The notes under the pieces are model-generated. The model did not search any database, was not told the DNA's origin, and was given only the letters and a program-made list of their open reading frames with translations. 8,705 nucleotides of DNA from an uncultured Oscillospiraceae bacterium (GTDB lineage Bacteria; Bacillota; Clostridia; Oscillospirales; Oscillospiraceae): contig CANRBW010000060.1 of NCBI GenBank assembly GCA_947628975.1, positions 1 to 8,705 of the forward strand, written 5' to 3'. Shown here piece by piece: positions 1-7,143 of this stretch; the stretch's first letter is position 1, and the number at the start of each line of letters is the position of its first letter. The translations under genes and the position numbers were made by a program.

Positions 1-631
1 CCTTTCCAGCGGCGGTGTCCTGATAGGGGGCCAGATGGTCGGCCAGCGCGGCGAAGCTCCGGCTCTCCAGCAGGCCCCGGACGGTCTGGGTCTCCTGCCG
101 GGAGAGGCCCAGGGCCTCGGTCAGCTCCCGGAAAAAGCCCATGTGGCCGATCTCGATGTGGAACCGGCTGAGCCCGGCGGCCTCCAGGCTGTCCGCCGCC
201 AGGGTCAGCACCTGGGCGTCCGTCTCCAGCCCCTGGGCCCCCAGGAGTTCCACGCCGCACTGGGCGATCTCCCCCCGGCTGCCCCGGTGGTTGTGGGCGG
301 AGCGGAAGACGGTCTGGTCGTAGTAGAGCCTCTGGGGCTGGGACAGGTCCTTAAGCTTGGCCGCGGCCATCCGGGCGATGGGGGTGGTGCAGTCGGGGCG
401 CATGACCAGGATGCGGCCGCTGCGGTCGATGATCTTGAGCATCTGCTCCTGGGGCAGCGGGTTGCCGGAGAGGACGAACAGGTCGTAATACTCCACCTCC
501 GGGGTGCTGACCTCCCGGTAGCCCCTGGACTGGAACAGCCCGGTGAGGGCGCTCTGCACCCGCCGCCGCTCCTGACACTCCTCAAACAGCCTGTCCTGGG
601 TCCCCTCAGGCAGGGTCATGGCGCGCTTCAT
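1..631 (-). CDS. hisZ: ATP phosphoribosyltransferase regulatory subunit HisZ (N-terminal part, cut by window edge)
   Basis: The frame is open from an ATG at 631 to the window edge, giving 210 residues; the C-terminus lies outside. HisZ is a catalytically dead paralogue of histidyl-tRNA synthetase. With the short form of HisG it makes the octameric ATP phosphoribosyltransferase that begins histidine biosynthesis and carries its feedback control. Seen: a class II synthetase-like core with LPEGTQD near residue 7, MRPDCTTPIAR at 77-87 (family form is close to LRPDFTTPIAR), RLYYDQTVFR at 101-110, QCGVELLG at 124-131 and a following FHIEIGHMGFFREL segment. The motif-2 stretch after VFR lacks the ERPQxGRxRxFHQ pattern of true HisS, which favours HisZ over a tRNA synthetase. 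The ATG at 631 is preceded at 7 nt by a strong GGAGG; the ATG at 619 is less likely. It has its own promoter at 660-688 and probably leads a his operon. HisS2-like paralogues are the main alternative. Confidence 0.88.
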   Translation of the reverse strand, partial: MKRAMTLPEGTQDRLFEECQERRRVQSALTGLFQSRGYREVSTPEVEYYDLFVLSGNPLPQEQMLKIIDRSGRILVMRPDCTTPIARMAAAKLKDLSQPQRLYYDQTVFRSAHNHRGSRGEIAQCGVELLGAQGLETDAQVLTLAADSLEAAGLSRFHIEIGHMGFFRELTEALGLSRQETQTVRGLLESRSFAALADHLAPYQDTAAGK

Positions 632-635
632 CCCG

Positions 636-643
636 TCACCTCC
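636..643 (-). promoter_or_regulatory. Shine-Dalgarno of hisZ
   Basis: On the minus strand the bases read GGAGGTGA, with GGAGG 7 nt before the ATG at 631. This is a near-complete match to the 16S 3' end and fixes the ATG at 631 as the start, rather than the in-frame ATG four codons later. Confidence 0.85.
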
Positions 644-644
644 G

Positions 645-658
645 TGAAAATGCTTTCA
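645..658 (-). repeat. Short inverted repeat over the predicted hisZ transcript start
   Basis: TGAAA and TTTCA form perfect 5-bp arms around a 4-nt centre, immediately after the -10 element and covering the predicted transcription start near 653. It could be a small operator, but arms this short also arise by chance in A/T-rich sequence. No binding protein can be named from the sequence. Confidence 0.3.
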
Positions 659-659
659 T

Positions 660-688
660 ATGTTATCACACTACCACGCTAAAGTCAA
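660..688 (-). promoter_or_regulatory. Predicted sigma-A-type promoter for hisZ
   Basis: Read on the minus strand, TTGACT (688-683, five of six matches to TTGACA) is followed after exactly 17 bp by TAACAT (665-660, four of six to TATAAT). TGA directly precedes the -10 and makes an extended -10 (TGn). The predicted transcript start is near 653, leaving a leader of about 22 nt. That is too short for a T-box or attenuator, so any histidine control here should act on initiation or on the enzyme. The spacer holds an imperfect direct repeat TAGCGTG/TAGTGTG (681-675, 673-667). The site begins only 7 bp after the polC stop codon, in the only A+T-rich gap of the window. The motif match is seen directly; activity is inferred. 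Confidence 0.72.
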
Positions 689-694
689 GGGCTC

Positions 695-3600
695 TCATTC
701 AAACAGCGTCAGCTGGCTGGTCTCCGGGATCCCCGCCAGGGCCCCGGCGGCCTTCAGCCCCTCGATGTGGGCCTTGGAGACCTTGGGGCAGGCGTCGGAG
801 AACTCGGCCACGGAGATGAAGGACCTCCCCTTCCTCTGCTCCACGATGGACAGGGCCGCGGACTCCCCCAGCCCGGGCACCGAGATGAAGGGGGGCAGGA
901 GCGTCCCCTTCTCCTGGTCCATGAGGAAGCGGGTGGCGTCGGAGCGGTAGAGGTCGATGGCCTCGAACTGGAAGCCCCGCAGATAGAACTCGTAGCAGAC
1001 CTCCAGGGTGACCAGCATATCCTGCTCCACGGCGGAGGCGTCCTTGTCCTTATCCTTGCCCTCGATCTCCTTCATCCTGGCCTTGACCTGATCCATCCCC
1101 TGGCACATCACCGTGGCGTCAAAGGCCTTGGCCCGGATGGTGAAATAGGCGGCGTAGAAGGCCAGGGGCCGGTGGACCTTGAACCAGGCGATGCGGAAGG
1201 CCATCATCACATAGGCCACGGCGTGGGCCTTGGGAAAGAGGTAGCCGATCTTGGCCAGGGAGTCGATGTACCAGTCCGGGACGTTGTGGGCCTTCATCTC
1301 CTCCTCCCAGCCGGGCTGGAAGCCGCCCTTCTTCACTTTCCCCTTCCGGACCGCCTCCATGATCTTGAAGGAGGTCTTGGGGTCCATCCCCTGGCTGATG
1401 AGGTAGAGCATGATGTCGTCCCGGCAGCCCACGGTGTCCAGGACCGAGATGTTCTTGTCCAGGATGAGGTCGCGGGCGTTGCCCAGCCACACGTCGGTGC
1501 CGTGGGAGAAGCCGGAGAGGCGGACCAGGGTGTTGAAGTTTTTGGGCTGGGTGTCCACGAGCATCTGCCGGGTGAAGTGGGTGTTGAACTCCGGGATGGC
1601 CACCGCGCCGGTGGGGCCCAGGACCGGGTCGTCCACAAAGCCCAGCTTTTCCGAGGTGGTGAACAGGCTCATGGTGTCCGGGTCGTCCAGGCGGATGTCG
1701 GTCCGGGCGTTCACCCCCGTCAGGTCCTCCAGCATCCGGATCATGGAGGGGTCGTCGTGGCCCAGCATATCCAGCTTCAGCAGGTTAGACTCCATGGAGT
1801 GGTATTCAAAGTGGGTGGTGATGATGTCGGTGTCGGCGGCGTCGGCGGGGTGCTGGACCGGGCAGAAGTCGTAGATCTCGCAGTCCTGGGGGATGACCAC
1901 CATGCCGCCGGGGTGCTGGCCGGTGGTGCGCTTGACCCCGGTGCAGCCGTTGGCCAGGCGGGTCTCCTCCGCCTTGGTCACCCGCAGGCCCCGCTTTTCC
2001 AGGTACTTCTTCACATAGCCGTAGGCGGTCTTGAAGGCCACCTTCCCGATGGTCCCGGCCCGGAAGACGTGGTTCTCCCCAAAGAGCTCAAAGGTGTAGC
2101 GGTGGGCGCTGGACTGGTACTCCCCGGAGAAGTTCAGGTCGATGTCCGGGACCTTGTCCCCCCCGAAGCCCAAAAAGGTCTCGAAGGGGATGTTGAAGCC
2201 GTCCTTGTCGTAGGGGGAGCCGCAGACGGGACAGACCGCGTCCGGCATATCCGCCCCGCAGCCGTACTGGGGGTCCACGTCGAAGTCGGCGTGTTTGCAG
2301 TTGGGGCAGCGGTAGTGGGGGGGCAGAGAGTTGACCTCGGTGATGCCGGACATGAAGGCCACGATGGACGAGCCCACCGAGCCACGGGAGCCCACCAGGT
2401 AGCCGTGGGCCAGGGAGTCCTGCACCAGCTTCTGGGCGGACATATAGATCACGTCGTAGTGACAGCGCAGGATGTCCCCCAGCTCCGCGTTGATCCGGTC
2501 CACCACCACCTGGGGCGGCGTCTCCCCGTAGAGGGCGTGGGCCCGGTCCCAGACCAGGTCGTGGAGGAGTTGGGCGGAGTTTTCGATGGTGAGGGGAAAG
2601 AGGCCGCCGGGCAGGGGCGCCATCCGGTCGCACCAGTCCGCCACCAGGTTGGTGTTGGTCACCACCACCTCCAGGGCCTTTTCCGGGCCCAGGTAAGCGA
2701 ACTCCTCCAGCATCTCGTCGGTGGTGTGGAAGTAGAGGGGGTTGGGGTTGTCCGCGTCCTCAAAGCCCTTGGAGTCCAGCAGGATGTGGCGGTAGATCTC
2801 GTCGTGGGGCTCCATGAAATGCACGTCCCCCGTGGCGCAGACCGGCTTGCCCAGCTTCTCCCCCAGCTCCACGATCTTGCGGTTGAAGTCCCGCAGGTCC
2901 TCCTCCGACTGGGCGGTCTGCCGGCCCTCCCGGTCGGGGCGGAGCATGAAGGCGTTGTTGGACAGGGGCTGGATCTCCAGATAGTCGTACCACCGGGCGA
3001 TGCGCTCCAACTCCTCCTGGGGCTTGTGCTCCACCACCGCCCGGAACAGCTCCCCCGCCTCGCAGGCCGAGCCGAGGATCAGCCCCTCCCGGTTCTGCTC
3101 GATGAGGCTCTTGGGCATGATGGGGTTGCGGCTGTAATGCTCCAGGTTGGACAGGGAGACCAGCTTGTAGAGGTTGCGCAGACCGGTCTGGTTCTTGGCC
3201 AGCACGATGAGGTGATAGGGGGTCCGGCGCCCGCCCCCGGCCCTCGACCCGGCCAACAGCGGGTCGATCTGCCGCAGGGTGGCGGCCCCGCGGATGCGCA
3301 GGAGGCGCAGCTCGTCCAGCAGGATCCCCGCGGCGGTGACCGCGTCGTCCTCCGCCCGGTGGTGGTTAAAGTCCCCCAGGCGCAGATGCTCGGCGATGGT
3401 GTCCAGCTTGTAGTTTTTCAGCTCCGGGTAGAGCCGCCTGGCCAGGGACAGGGTGTCCACCGACAAGGGGGAGAACGCCACCCCCATGTTGGCCGCGGCC
3501 TGGCGGAGGAAGCCCACGTCAAAGTCGGCGTTGTGGGCCACCAGGGGCCGGCCCCCGGCGAAGGCCAGAAAGTCCCGGACCGCCTGGTCCTGGCTGGGCG

Positions 3601-5029
3601 CGCCCCGGAGGAGCTCGTCGGTGATGCCGGTGAGGGCCACCGTCCTCGGGTTGAGGGTGCGCCGCGGGTCCACGAAGGTGGAGAAGTGCTCGGGCTGGAT
3701 CATCCCGTCCCGGACCAGCACCGCGCCGATCTCGATGATGGCCTCCCGCTGGGGGTCGAAGCCGGTGGTCTCCAGATCGAAGACCACATACTCCCCCGTG
3801 AGGGGGGCATCCCCCTCCCCCCGGACCGCCACGGTGCTGTCCACGTCGTTGCGGAAGTACGCCTCCACCCCGTAGAGGATCTTGATGCCGTCCCCGGCGG
3901 CGTGGTCCGCGTCGGGGAAGGAGTGGACCACGCCGTGGTCGGTGATGGCGATGGCCCGGTGGCCCCACTGTTGGGCCCGCTTGACCACATCCCCGGTGAC
4001 GGTGAGGGCGTCCATGGAGGACATCTGGGTGTGAAGGTGGAGCTCCACCCGCTTCTGGGGGGCGGTGTCCTGCCGGGTCCGGGCCTCCACCGCCGCGATG
4101 CCGGTGGGCCGCAGGACCAGGTCGCCGTCGTAGCGGTCCATCATCAGGTGGCCCTGGATCTGGAGGAGCTGGCCCACCTTGACCCCCCGCAGGATGGGCT
4201 TGGCCTCCTCGTCGCCCATGAGCTGGGACACCCGGATGGAGCCTGTGTAGTCGGTCACGTCAAAGCGGACCACGGTGCGGTGGTTCCGAAGCTCCTTGTG
4301 GTCCACCTCGAACACCGTGCCCTCCACCAGCACGCTGCCCAGCTCCGGCGTCAGCGCCGCCATCTCCGTGACCGTCTTCATCCCGATGGTCTTGTAGATG
4401 GCTCCCTTGGCGGACTTTTTCCGCCCGGACGGGGCCCGGCCGCTGCCCCGCATGGCCTCCAGCCGGCGGCTCTCCGCCCGGCCCAGCTGGGCGGGGACCG
4501 CCTCCTGGGCGGCCCCGCCTCCGGAGAGGAAGCGCACCCGGACCGGTCCGCCCACGGCGCGTTCCAGGGCCGCTCCGGCGGCCTGGACGTGGGCGGCCAG
4601 CAGCTCCGCCCCCCCGTTTGGCAGGGTGACGGTGAGCACCTCCCCCGCCAGGCTCCCGGTGGCCCCGGCCAGCAGACCCTTGGCGGGCACGAAGGTCTTC
4701 CCCAGTTCCCGGCGCAGCAGCTCCACCAGCGCCGCCGGGTCCCGCTCCCCGGAGAGGGCCACCTGGTCCTCCCCGGTGATGACCGGCGCGGGCTGGCAGA
4801 GGCGCACCTCACCGCCGTAGACCCGCCGCAGGTCCTCCTCCACGGCGCGGCACTGGTCCCCGGTGAGGGGCGGCTCCGCCTCCAGCGTCACCTGGACGCC
4901 GCCGGGCCGCTCCCCGGGGCCGATATGGATCACCTGACACTCCGCCAGCCGGGCGCACAGCATGGGGTCCTGGGGAATGTAGGCGGAAAAGGCGTGAAAA
5001 AACGGGATCCTCTGGTTCTCCGAAGCCAA
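695..5029 (-). CDS. polC: DNA polymerase III PolC (Gram-positive replicative polymerase, alpha subunit with 3'-5' exonuclease)
   Basis: PolC is the main chromosomal replicase of Firmicutes and acts with the sliding clamp at the fork. The 1444-residue length is usual. Domains in order: N-terminal domain (about 1-200) with a Gly/Ala/Arg-rich linker; OB fold (about 230-315); PHP first half (HLHT at 331-334, TDH at 363-365); inserted DnaQ-type exonuclease (413-575) with all DEDDh residues visible (D418, E420, D502, H557, D562); PHP second half (D735, H737); palm and fingers with GSRGSVGSS at 880-888, zinc-type cysteines C908, C911, C933, C936, and PDIDLNFSG at 961-969. Catalytic aspartates are D962, D964 and, by family knowledge, D1087. 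A helix-hairpin-helix region lies near 1381-1410. The C-terminus carries QLTLF, a clamp-binding motif. The start is TTG at 5029, since AGGAG sits 8 nt upstream and the next ATG, at codon 23, would remove conserved N-terminal sequence. It begins 12 nt after ispG. No intrinsic terminator follows it. Confidence 0.98.
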   Translation of the reverse strand: MASENQRIPFFHAFSAYIPQDPMLCARLAECQVIHIGPGERPGGVQVTLEAEPPLTGDQCRAVEEDLRRVYGGEVRLCQPAPVITGEDQVALSGERDPAALVELLRRELGKTFVPAKGLLAGATGSLAGEVLTVTLPNGGAELLAAHVQAAGAALERAVGGPVRVRFLSGGGAAQEAVPAQLGRAESRRLEAMRGSGRAPSGRKKSAKGAIYKTIGMKTVTEMAALTPELGSVLVEGTVFEVDHKELRNHRTVVRFDVTDYTGSIRVSQLMGDEEAKPILRGVKVGQLLQIQGHLMMDRYDGDLVLRPTGIAAVEARTRQDTAPQKRVELHLHTQMSSMDALTVTGDVVKRAQQWGHRAIAITDHGVVHSFPDADHAAGDGIKILYGVEAYFRNDVDSTVAVRGEGDAPLTGEYVVFDLETTGFDPQREAIIEIGAVLVRDGMIQPEHFSTFVDPRRTLNPRTVALTGITDELLRGAPSQDQAVRDFLAFAGGRPLVAHNADFDVGFLRQAAANMGVAFSPLSVDTLSLARRLYPELKNYKLDTIAEHLRLGDFNHHRAEDDAVTAAGILLDELRLLRIRGAATLRQIDPLLAGSRAGGGRRTPYHLIVLAKNQTGLRNLYKLVSLSNLEHYSRNPIMPKSLIEQNREGLILGSACEAGELFRAVVEHKPQEELERIARWYDYLEIQPLSNNAFMLRPDREGRQTAQSEEDLRDFNRKIVELGEKLGKPVCATGDVHFMEPHDEIYRHILLDSKGFEDADNPNPLYFHTTDEMLEEFAYLGPEKALEVVVTNTNLVADWCDRMAPLPGGLFPLTIENSAQLLHDLVWDRAHALYGETPPQVVVDRINAELGDILRCHYDVIYMSAQKLVQDSLAHGYLVGSRGSVGSSIVAFMSGITEVNSLPPHYRCPNCKHADFDVDPQYGCGADMPDAVCPVCGSPYDKDGFNIPFETFLGFGGDKVPDIDLNFSGEYQSSAHRYTFELFGENHVFRAGTIGKVAFKTAYGYVKKYLEKRGLRVTKAEETRLANGCTGVKRTTGQHPGGMVVIPQDCEIYDFCPVQHPADAADTDIITTHFEYHSMESNLLKLDMLGHDDPSMIRMLEDLTGVNARTDIRLDDPDTMSLFTTSEKLGFVDDPVLGPTGAVAIPEFNTHFTRQMLVDTQPKNFNTLVRLSGFSHGTDVWLGNARDLILDKNISVLDTVGCRDDIMLYLISQGMDPKTSFKIMEAVRKGKVKKGGFQPGWEEEMKAHNVPDWYIDSLAKIGYLFPKAHAVAYVMMAFRIAWFKVHRPLAFYAAYFTIRAKAFDATVMCQGMDQVKARMKEIEGKDKDKDASAVEQDMLVTLEVCYEFYLRGFQFEAIDLYRSDATRFLMDQEKGTLLPPFISVPGLGESAALSIVEQRKGRSFISVAEFSDACPKVSKAHIEGLKAAGALAGIPETSQLTLFE

Positions 5030-5040
5030 CTCTCTCTCTC
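5030..5040 (-). repeat. GA dinucleotide run between polC Shine-Dalgarno and start
   Basis: Eleven bases of uninterrupted alternating G and A directly precede the TTG start of polC and include the end of its AGGAG. A change in repeat number would alter the spacing between ribosome-binding site and start codon. The tract is short, so it may be simply a purine-rich ribosome-binding region. Confidence 0.6.
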
Positions 5041-5042
5041 CT
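5038..5042 (-). promoter_or_regulatory. Shine-Dalgarno of polC, fused to the ispG stop
   Basis: The minus strand reads TGAGGAG, where TGA (5044-5042) is the ispG stop and AGGAG (5042-5038) is the ribosome-binding site. An 8-nt AG repeat spacer leads to the TTG at 5029. This supports the TTG start and suggests translation of polC is coupled to ispG. Confidence 0.75.
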
Positions 5043-6079
5043 CACATTGTGTCGATCAGGGCGAACAGCTGGTCCACCAGCTCCTCCTGGGGGACCTTTT
5101 TGACGATCTCTCCCTTGCGGAACAGCAGGCCGACCCCGTCCCCGCCGGCGATGCCCACGTCGGCGGCGGCGGCCTCCCCCGGCCCGTTCACCGCGCAGCC
5201 CATCACCGCCACGGTGATGGGCTTGTCCACCTGTTCCAGGCGGCGCTCCACCTCGTTGGCCATGGCGATGAGGTCCACCCTGGTCCGGCCGCAGGTGGGA
5301 CAGGCGATGAGCTCCGGCCCGTCCCTTCGGACCCCCGCGGCCTTGAGGATGTCCCTGGCGGCGTACACCTCCTGGACCGGGTCGGCGGACAGGGAGACCC
5401 GGACCGTGTCCCCGATGCCCATGGCCAGCAGACCACCGATGCCCACCGCCGACTTTAAAACGCCCATTTGGGGGGTCCCCGTCTCGGTGACGCCGATATG
5501 TAAGGGGTAGTCGTGCCGCTGGGCGAAGAGCCGGTAGGCCTCCATGGTCACCGGGACGCTGGAGGACTTCATGGACACGCAGATCTGGTCAAAGTCCCAC
5601 CGCTCCAACAGCCGGATGTGGCCCTCGGCGCTCTCCACCAGCGCCTGGGCGGTGGCGCCGCCGTACTTGGCCAGCAGGGGCTTTTCCAGGCTCCCCCCGT
5701 TGACCCCGACGCGGATGGGGACCCCCCGCTGACGGCAGGCGTCGGCCACCGCCTTCACCCGCGCGCTGTCGCCGATGTTGCCGGGGTTGATGCGGACCTT
5801 GTCGCACCCCGCCGCCACGCAGGCCAGGGCCAGCTTGTAGTCGAAGTGGATGTCCACCACCAGGGGGATGGAGATGCGCTCCCGGATGGCGCCCACCGCC
5901 CTGGCCGCCTCCTGGTCGGGCACCGCCACCCGGACGATCTGGCACCCGGCGGCCTGAAGGCGGCGGATCTGCTCCACCGTGGCCGCCACATCCTGGGTGG
6001 GGGTGTTGCACATGGATTGGATGGTCACCGCGGCGCCGCCCCCCACCGGCACGCCGCCCACCGAGATCTGTCTTGTCAC
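5042..6079 (-). CDS. ispG: 4-hydroxy-3-methylbut-2-en-1-yl diphosphate synthase (flavodoxin/ferredoxin) IspG (GcpE)
   Basis: IspG reductively opens 2-C-methyl-D-erythritol 2,4-cyclodiphosphate to HMBPP, the penultimate step of the MEP isoprenoid pathway, using a [4Fe-4S] cluster in the cytoplasm. Numbering from the GTG at 6079 gives 345 residues, normal for the two-domain bacterial form. Seen: the N-terminal TIM-barrel start VGGVPVGGGAAVTIQSMCNT, VDIHFDYKLAL, RINPGNIG, GVNGGSLEK, VTETGTPQMG, then the C-terminal cluster domain with CPTCGRT (C260, C263) and GCAVNGPGEA (C295, E302), supplying the three cysteine ligands and the glutamate ligand. An upstream in-frame TTG at 6094 would overlap rseP by 11 bp and has no Shine-Dalgarno. 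GTG at 6079 follows GGTGA by 4 nt and gives the usual short N-terminus, so I chose it. It lies 4 bp after rseP and 12 bp before polC. Q-S-M-C-N-T carries Cys24 where Thr is common. Confidence 0.97.
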   Translation of the reverse strand: MTRQISVGGVPVGGGAAVTIQSMCNTPTQDVAATVEQIRRLQAAGCQIVRVAVPDQEAARAVGAIRERISIPLVVDIHFDYKLALACVAAGCDKVRINPGNIGDSARVKAVADACRQRGVPIRVGVNGGSLEKPLLAKYGGATAQALVESAEGHIRLLERWDFDQICVSMKSSSVPVTMEAYRLFAQRHDYPLHIGVTETGTPQMGVLKSAVGIGGLLAMGIGDTVRVSLSADPVQEVYAARDILKAAGVRRDGPELIACPTCGRTRVDLIAMANEVERRLEQVDKPITVAVMGCAVNGPGEAAAADVGIAGGDGVGLLFRKGEIVKKVPQEELVDQLFALIDTM

Positions 6080-6083
6080 ACGC

Positions 6084-6088
6084 TCACC
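6084..6088 (-). promoter_or_regulatory. Shine-Dalgarno of ispG, containing the rseP stop
   Basis: The minus strand reads GGTGA at 6088-6084, and its TGA is the stop codon of rseP. Four bases separate it from the GTG at 6079, which corresponds to a normal spacing when GGTGA is aligned with the 3' half of AGGAGGTGA. It is the evidence for choosing GTG at 6079 over TTG at 6094. Confidence 0.55.
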
Positions 6089-7133
6089 GCCCAAACAGCT
6101 TGAGAATATCGCTGACGGCCACCACCGCCATGAAGAGCAGCAGCGCCACGAAAAACACCGCGTTCACCGCGCCCTCGTACTTGGGGTCCAGCCGCCGCCG
6201 GGTCACGGCGGTGAACGCCGCCCCCACCAGCAGAAAGAAGACGCGCCCGCCGTCCAGAGCCGGGATGGGGAGCAGGTTCATCACCGCCAGGTTCACCGCG
6301 ATGAAGGCCACCAGGTAGAGGACGTTCCGCAGAGCGCCCCCGGCGGTCTCGGATTCCTGGGCCACCTCCCCCATCACGCTGACGATGCCCACCGGCCCGG
6401 AGATGTCCCGGATGCCCACCGACCCGGTCACCAGGTCGCCCAGGCTCATCCAGACCAGGCGGACCATGGCCACGGAGGTGCGCCACCCCTGGCCGATTTT
6501 GTCGCCCAGGGAGGCGGGATAGACCTTGACCCCCACGGTCTGGCTCAGGGGGACCCGGAAGGCCGGGCGCAGGTCCACATCCTCCAAGAGGACCCGCTGG
6601 CCGTTCCGCCGGACCTCCAGGTCCGCCCGGTCCCCCGCCCGGCTCAGGAAGAGAGGGGCGTCGCCGTTGATGAGGACGGCGTGGCCGTCCACCCGCAGGA
6701 ACTCGTCCCCCACTTCCAGGCCCTGGGCGGCCAGCTCCGGCGCCTGGTCCAGGCTGACCACCGCGTCCACATAGTAGTCCGGCCGGGCCGCGCACAGCCC
6801 CAGAAAGAGCAAAAAGCCCACCAGGAAGTTGCAGAGAGCCCCGGCCACGAGGATGACCAGCTTTTTCCACGTCTTGGCCTTCTGGAAGGACCGGGGGTCC
6901 GGGGTGTCCTCGTCCTCCCCCTCCATGGCGCAGTAGCCGCCGATGGGAAAGAGCCGCAGGGCGTACCGGGTCTCCCTCCCCTGCCGGGAGAGGAGCGCGG
7001 GGCCCATGCCGATGGAGAACTCATTCACCTTCACCCCGCAGAGCTTGGCGGTGAGGAAGTGGCCCAGTTCGTGGACGGCGATGAGCGCGCCGAACAGGAG
7101 CACCCCCAGCAAAACGATCAGAACAACACTCAT
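6084..7133 (-). CDS. rseP: RIP metalloprotease RseP (site-2 intramembrane zinc protease)
   Basis: This 349-residue membrane protein is a site-2 protease that cuts transmembrane segments of its substrates, such as anti-sigma factors and signal peptide remnants (RasP/RseP/YluC family). Seen: a first hydrophobic segment (about 3-20) running into the zinc motif HELGH (21-25, with H21, E22, H25); FPIGGY at 62-67; a second membrane segment (about 91-115); a single PDZ-like region (about 120-190, with GLEVGDEFLRVDG); SGPVGI at 245-250; third and fourth hydrophobic segments (about 270-290 and 322-340); and the third metal-ligand motif NLLPIPALDGGR at 286-297 with D294. One PDZ domain and a length near 350 fit Gram-positive members, whereas E. 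coli RseP has two PDZ domains. ATG at 7133 follows GAGG by 6 nt. It lies 8 bp after dxr and 4 bp before ispG. No substrate is encoded nearby, so its target is unknown. Confidence 0.96.
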   Translation of the reverse strand: MSVVLIVLLGVLLFGALIAVHELGHFLTAKLCGVKVNEFSIGMGPALLSRQGRETRYALRLFPIGGYCAMEGEDEDTPDPRSFQKAKTWKKLVILVAGALCNFLVGFLLFLGLCAARPDYYVDAVVSLDQAPELAAQGLEVGDEFLRVDGHAVLINGDAPLFLSRAGDRADLEVRRNGQRVLLEDVDLRPAFRVPLSQTVGVKVYPASLGDKIGQGWRTSVAMVRLVWMSLGDLVTGSVGIRDISGPVGIVSVMGEVAQESETAGGALRNVLYLVAFIAVNLAVMNLLPIPALDGGRVFFLLVGAAFTAVTRRRLDPKYEGAVNAVFFVALLLFMAVVAVSDILKLFGR

Positions 7134-7136
7134 GCT

Positions 7137-7143
7137 TCACCTC
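7137..7143 (-). promoter_or_regulatory. Shine-Dalgarno of rseP, overlapping the dxr stop
   Basis: The minus strand reads TGAGGTGA, where the first TGA (7144-7142) is the dxr stop and GAGGTGA (7143-7137) pairs with 16S rRNA. GAGG lies 6 nt before the ATG at 7133. The overlap of stop and ribosome-binding site suggests that ribosomes ending dxr can restart on rseP. Confidence 0.75.

Noticed and set aside
1..631. Histidyl-tRNA synthetase (HisS) instead of HisZ
   Set aside because: The motif-2 loop lacks the ERPQ...R.FHQ pattern needed for aminoacylation, and the IEIGHMGFF segment fits HisZ. The missing C-terminus leaves slight doubt.
35..682. Plus-strand open frame of 215 codons opposite hisZ
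   Set aside because: It is in the same antisense register as the other shadow frames. The minus strand holds conserved HisZ motifs with a strong ribosome-binding site and promoter.
632..694. Intrinsic terminator after polC
   Set aside because: No GC-rich stem followed by a T run exists on the minus strand in this gap. The only inverted repeat has 5-bp A/T-rich arms and no U tract.
767..5458. Very long plus-strand open frame opposite polC and ispG
   Set aside because: Its codons are the exact reverse complement of sense codons, its product is low-complexity (Gly, Val, His, Leu, Asp rich), and the opposite strand encodes unmistakable PolC and IspG.
6080..6094. TTG at 6094 as start of ispG
   Set aside because: It has no Shine-Dalgarno and would overlap rseP by 11 bp; GTG at 6079 follows GGTGA and gives the typical N-terminus.
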